From the NCBI GenBank assembly GCA_031459855.1, contig JAVKHP010000001.1, positions 2,766,309 to 2,830,308 on the forward strand: a DNA stretch of 64,000 bases, given 5' to 3'. Position 1 is the stretch's first letter. Every line of letters starts with the position of its first letter. The position numbers were made by a program, and so were the translations under genes. This DNA comes from Armatimonadota bacterium (GTDB taxonomy: Bacteria; Sysuimicrobiota; Sysuimicrobiia; Sysuimicrobiales; Humicultoraceae). Shown piece by piece: positions 63,026-64,000 of the stretch. The notes below the pieces were generated by a model. It was not told where the DNA came from. It saw only the letters and a list, made by a program, of their open reading frames with translations, and did not search any database.

Positions 63026-64000
63026 ATGGCAGCAGATGTCGTGATCGTCGGCGCTGCGCGCACCCCGATCGGGCGGTTCATGGGCGGCCTGAGCACGGTG
63101 GCCGCGCCGCGGTTGGGTGCCGTGGCCATCGCCGAGGCCGTCCGCCGCGCGGGCGTCTCGCCCGCGGCGGTCAGCGAGGTCATCATGGGCAACGTGCTGA
63201 GCGCCGGCCTGGGGCAGGCACCGGCACGGCAGGCCGCCCTCGCCGCCGGGCTGCCCGAGACGGTCCCGGCCACCACGGTCAACAAGATGTGCGGCTCGGG
63301 GCTGAAGGCGGTGATGCTCGGCGCGCAGGCCATCGCTGCCGGCGACGCCGAGGTCGTGGTGGCCGGCGGCATGGAGAACATGAGCGCCGCGCCCTTCCTG
63401 GCCGAGCGCGCTCGCACGGGGTACCGGCTGGGCGACGGTACGCTGGTCGACGTGATCCTGCGCGACGGCCTCGTCGACGCCTACCACAAGATCCACATGG
63501 GCAACTGCGCCGAACTCCTGGCCCGCACCCACAGGATCTCGCGCGAAGACCAGGACGCCTACGCCGCGGAGAGCTACCGCCGGGCGCTGGCGGCCATGGC
63601 CTCGGGCGCCGCCGGCGCCGAGATCGTGCCGGTGCCCGTCGACGGCGCCGCCCCGGTGGCCGAGGACGAGGAGCCGCGGCGCGTGCAGTTCGAGAAGATT
63701 CCGCAGCTCAAGCCGGCCTTCGAGTCCGGCGGGACCGTCACGGCGGCGAACGCCAGCAGCATCAGCGACGGAGCCGCGGCGGTCGTGCTGGCGTCGGGCG
63801 AGGCCGCCCGACGGCTGGGGCTGCGGCCCCTGGCGCGCGTGGTGGGCCAGGCCGGCGCCGCCATGGCGCCCGAGTGGTTCACCATCGCGCCGGCGCATGC
63901 CATCCGCGCGCTGCTGCGCAAGGTGGACTGGAGCCTCGAGGCGGTCGACCTGTTCGAGATCAACGAGGCGTTCGCCGCGGTGGTGCTCGGGGTGACGCGA
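63026..64000 (+). CDS. Acetyl-CoA acetyltransferase (thiolase), cut by window edge
   Basis: The first 325 residues of a thiolase; the family is about 390 aa, so roughly 65 residues and the C-terminal CxGGG cysteine motif lie beyond the edge. Visible: VVIVGAARTPIGRFMGGLS, the nucleophilic cysteine in NKMCGSGLKAVMLGAQAI, GGMENMSAAPF, HMGNCAELLA, and the catalytic-site NEAFA near the end. It condenses two acetyl-CoA or cleaves 3-ketoacyl-CoA. ATG 63026 has GGAGGG 6 nt upstream. It is divergent from rpsU. Confidence 0.95.
   Translation, partial: MAADVVIVGAARTPIGRFMGGLSTVAAPRLGAVAIAEAVRRAGVSPAAVSEVIMGNVLSAGLGQAPARQAALAAGLPETVPATTVNKMCGSGLKAVMLGAQAIAAGDAEVVVAGGMENMSAAPFLAERARTGYRLGDGTLVDVILRDGLVDAYHKIHMGNCAELLARTHRISREDQDAYAAESYRRALAAMASGAAGAEIVPVPVDGAAPVAEDEEPRRVQFEKIPQLKPAFESGGTVTAANASSISDGAAAVVLASGEAARRLGLRPLARVVGQAGAAMAPEWFTIAPAHAIRALLRKVDWSLEAVDLFEINEAFAAVVLGVTR

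Noticed and set aside
62849-63898. 349-codon minus-strand frame at the right end
   Set aside because: It is antisense to the thiolase, whose motifs (NKMCGSG, NEAFA) and strong Shine-Dalgarno are on the plus strand.

Overview
This is a high-GC (roughly 70 % by eye) bacterial chromosome segment. The gene set mixes housekeeping genes arranged as in Gram-positive and other Terrabacteria genomes (alaS–ruvX–DUF1292–mltG–yqeG, rpsU–yqeY, efp next to an aminopeptidase P) with a type IV pilus (T4P) that has a secretin and so implies an outer membrane. That suggests a deep-branching, diderm Terrabacteria-type lineage; I cannot name it from sequence alone. Several genes appear to be leaderless or to start at GTG.

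Layout. 1-1.7 kb: efp and an M24 aminopeptidase (minus strand). 2-13.5 kb: T4P block I: TPR protein, pilQ, pilP-like, pilD, a periplasmic protein, a degenerate GGDEF protein, pilO, pilN, pilM, and a minor-pilin operon (fimT-like, pilX-like, pilV-like). 13.57-13.97 kb: a seven-unit, 61-bp-period CRISPR-like array without cas genes. 14-23 kb: membrane glycosyltransferases plus a MoxR–DUF58–transglutaminase operon. 23.3-25.5 kb: two pilT-type ATPases. 25.7-37.4 kb: surface-glycan cluster (WbaP-type transferase, WecG, FkbM, GT4, flippase, three related GT-C proteins, Uma2), with a lower-GC core at 28.4-32.7 kb and clear remnants of a duplication. 37.5-47 kb: T4P block II: major pilin, pilC, pilT, pilB, DUF6812, MerR, a DnaB-like ATPase, and a divergent second pilB. 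47-55 kb: signalling block: Roadblock/LC7 proteins, a SigB/SigF-type sigma factor, two unknown proteins, a lytic transglycosylase, a second degenerate GGDEF protein and an HD-GYP phosphodiesterase. 55-62.8 kb: housekeeping operon behind a consensus sigma-70 promoter. 63 kb to the end: a thiolase cut by the window edge.

Most interesting result. Two class-I cyclic-di-GMP (GEMM) riboswitches lie on the minus strand: one before the group-3 sigma factor gene (with a textbook terminator), one before a two-gene operon of unknown function. Nine sites with the pattern GTCTAg-N13-15-GGGCAt, resembling SigB/SigF promoters, sit before pilP-pilQ, pilMNO, pilT, the major pilin, the DnaB-like/MerR/pilB/pilT/pilC operon, the second pilB, the sigma factor itself, the second riboswitch operon and the HD-GYP gene. 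I infer a circuit in which c-di-GMP sets sigma-factor expression, the sigma factor drives dispersed T4P operons and itself, and the HD-GYP enzyme and c-di-GMP-binding MshEN domains of both PilB ATPases close the loop. The architecture is read directly from sequence; the regulatory logic is inference.
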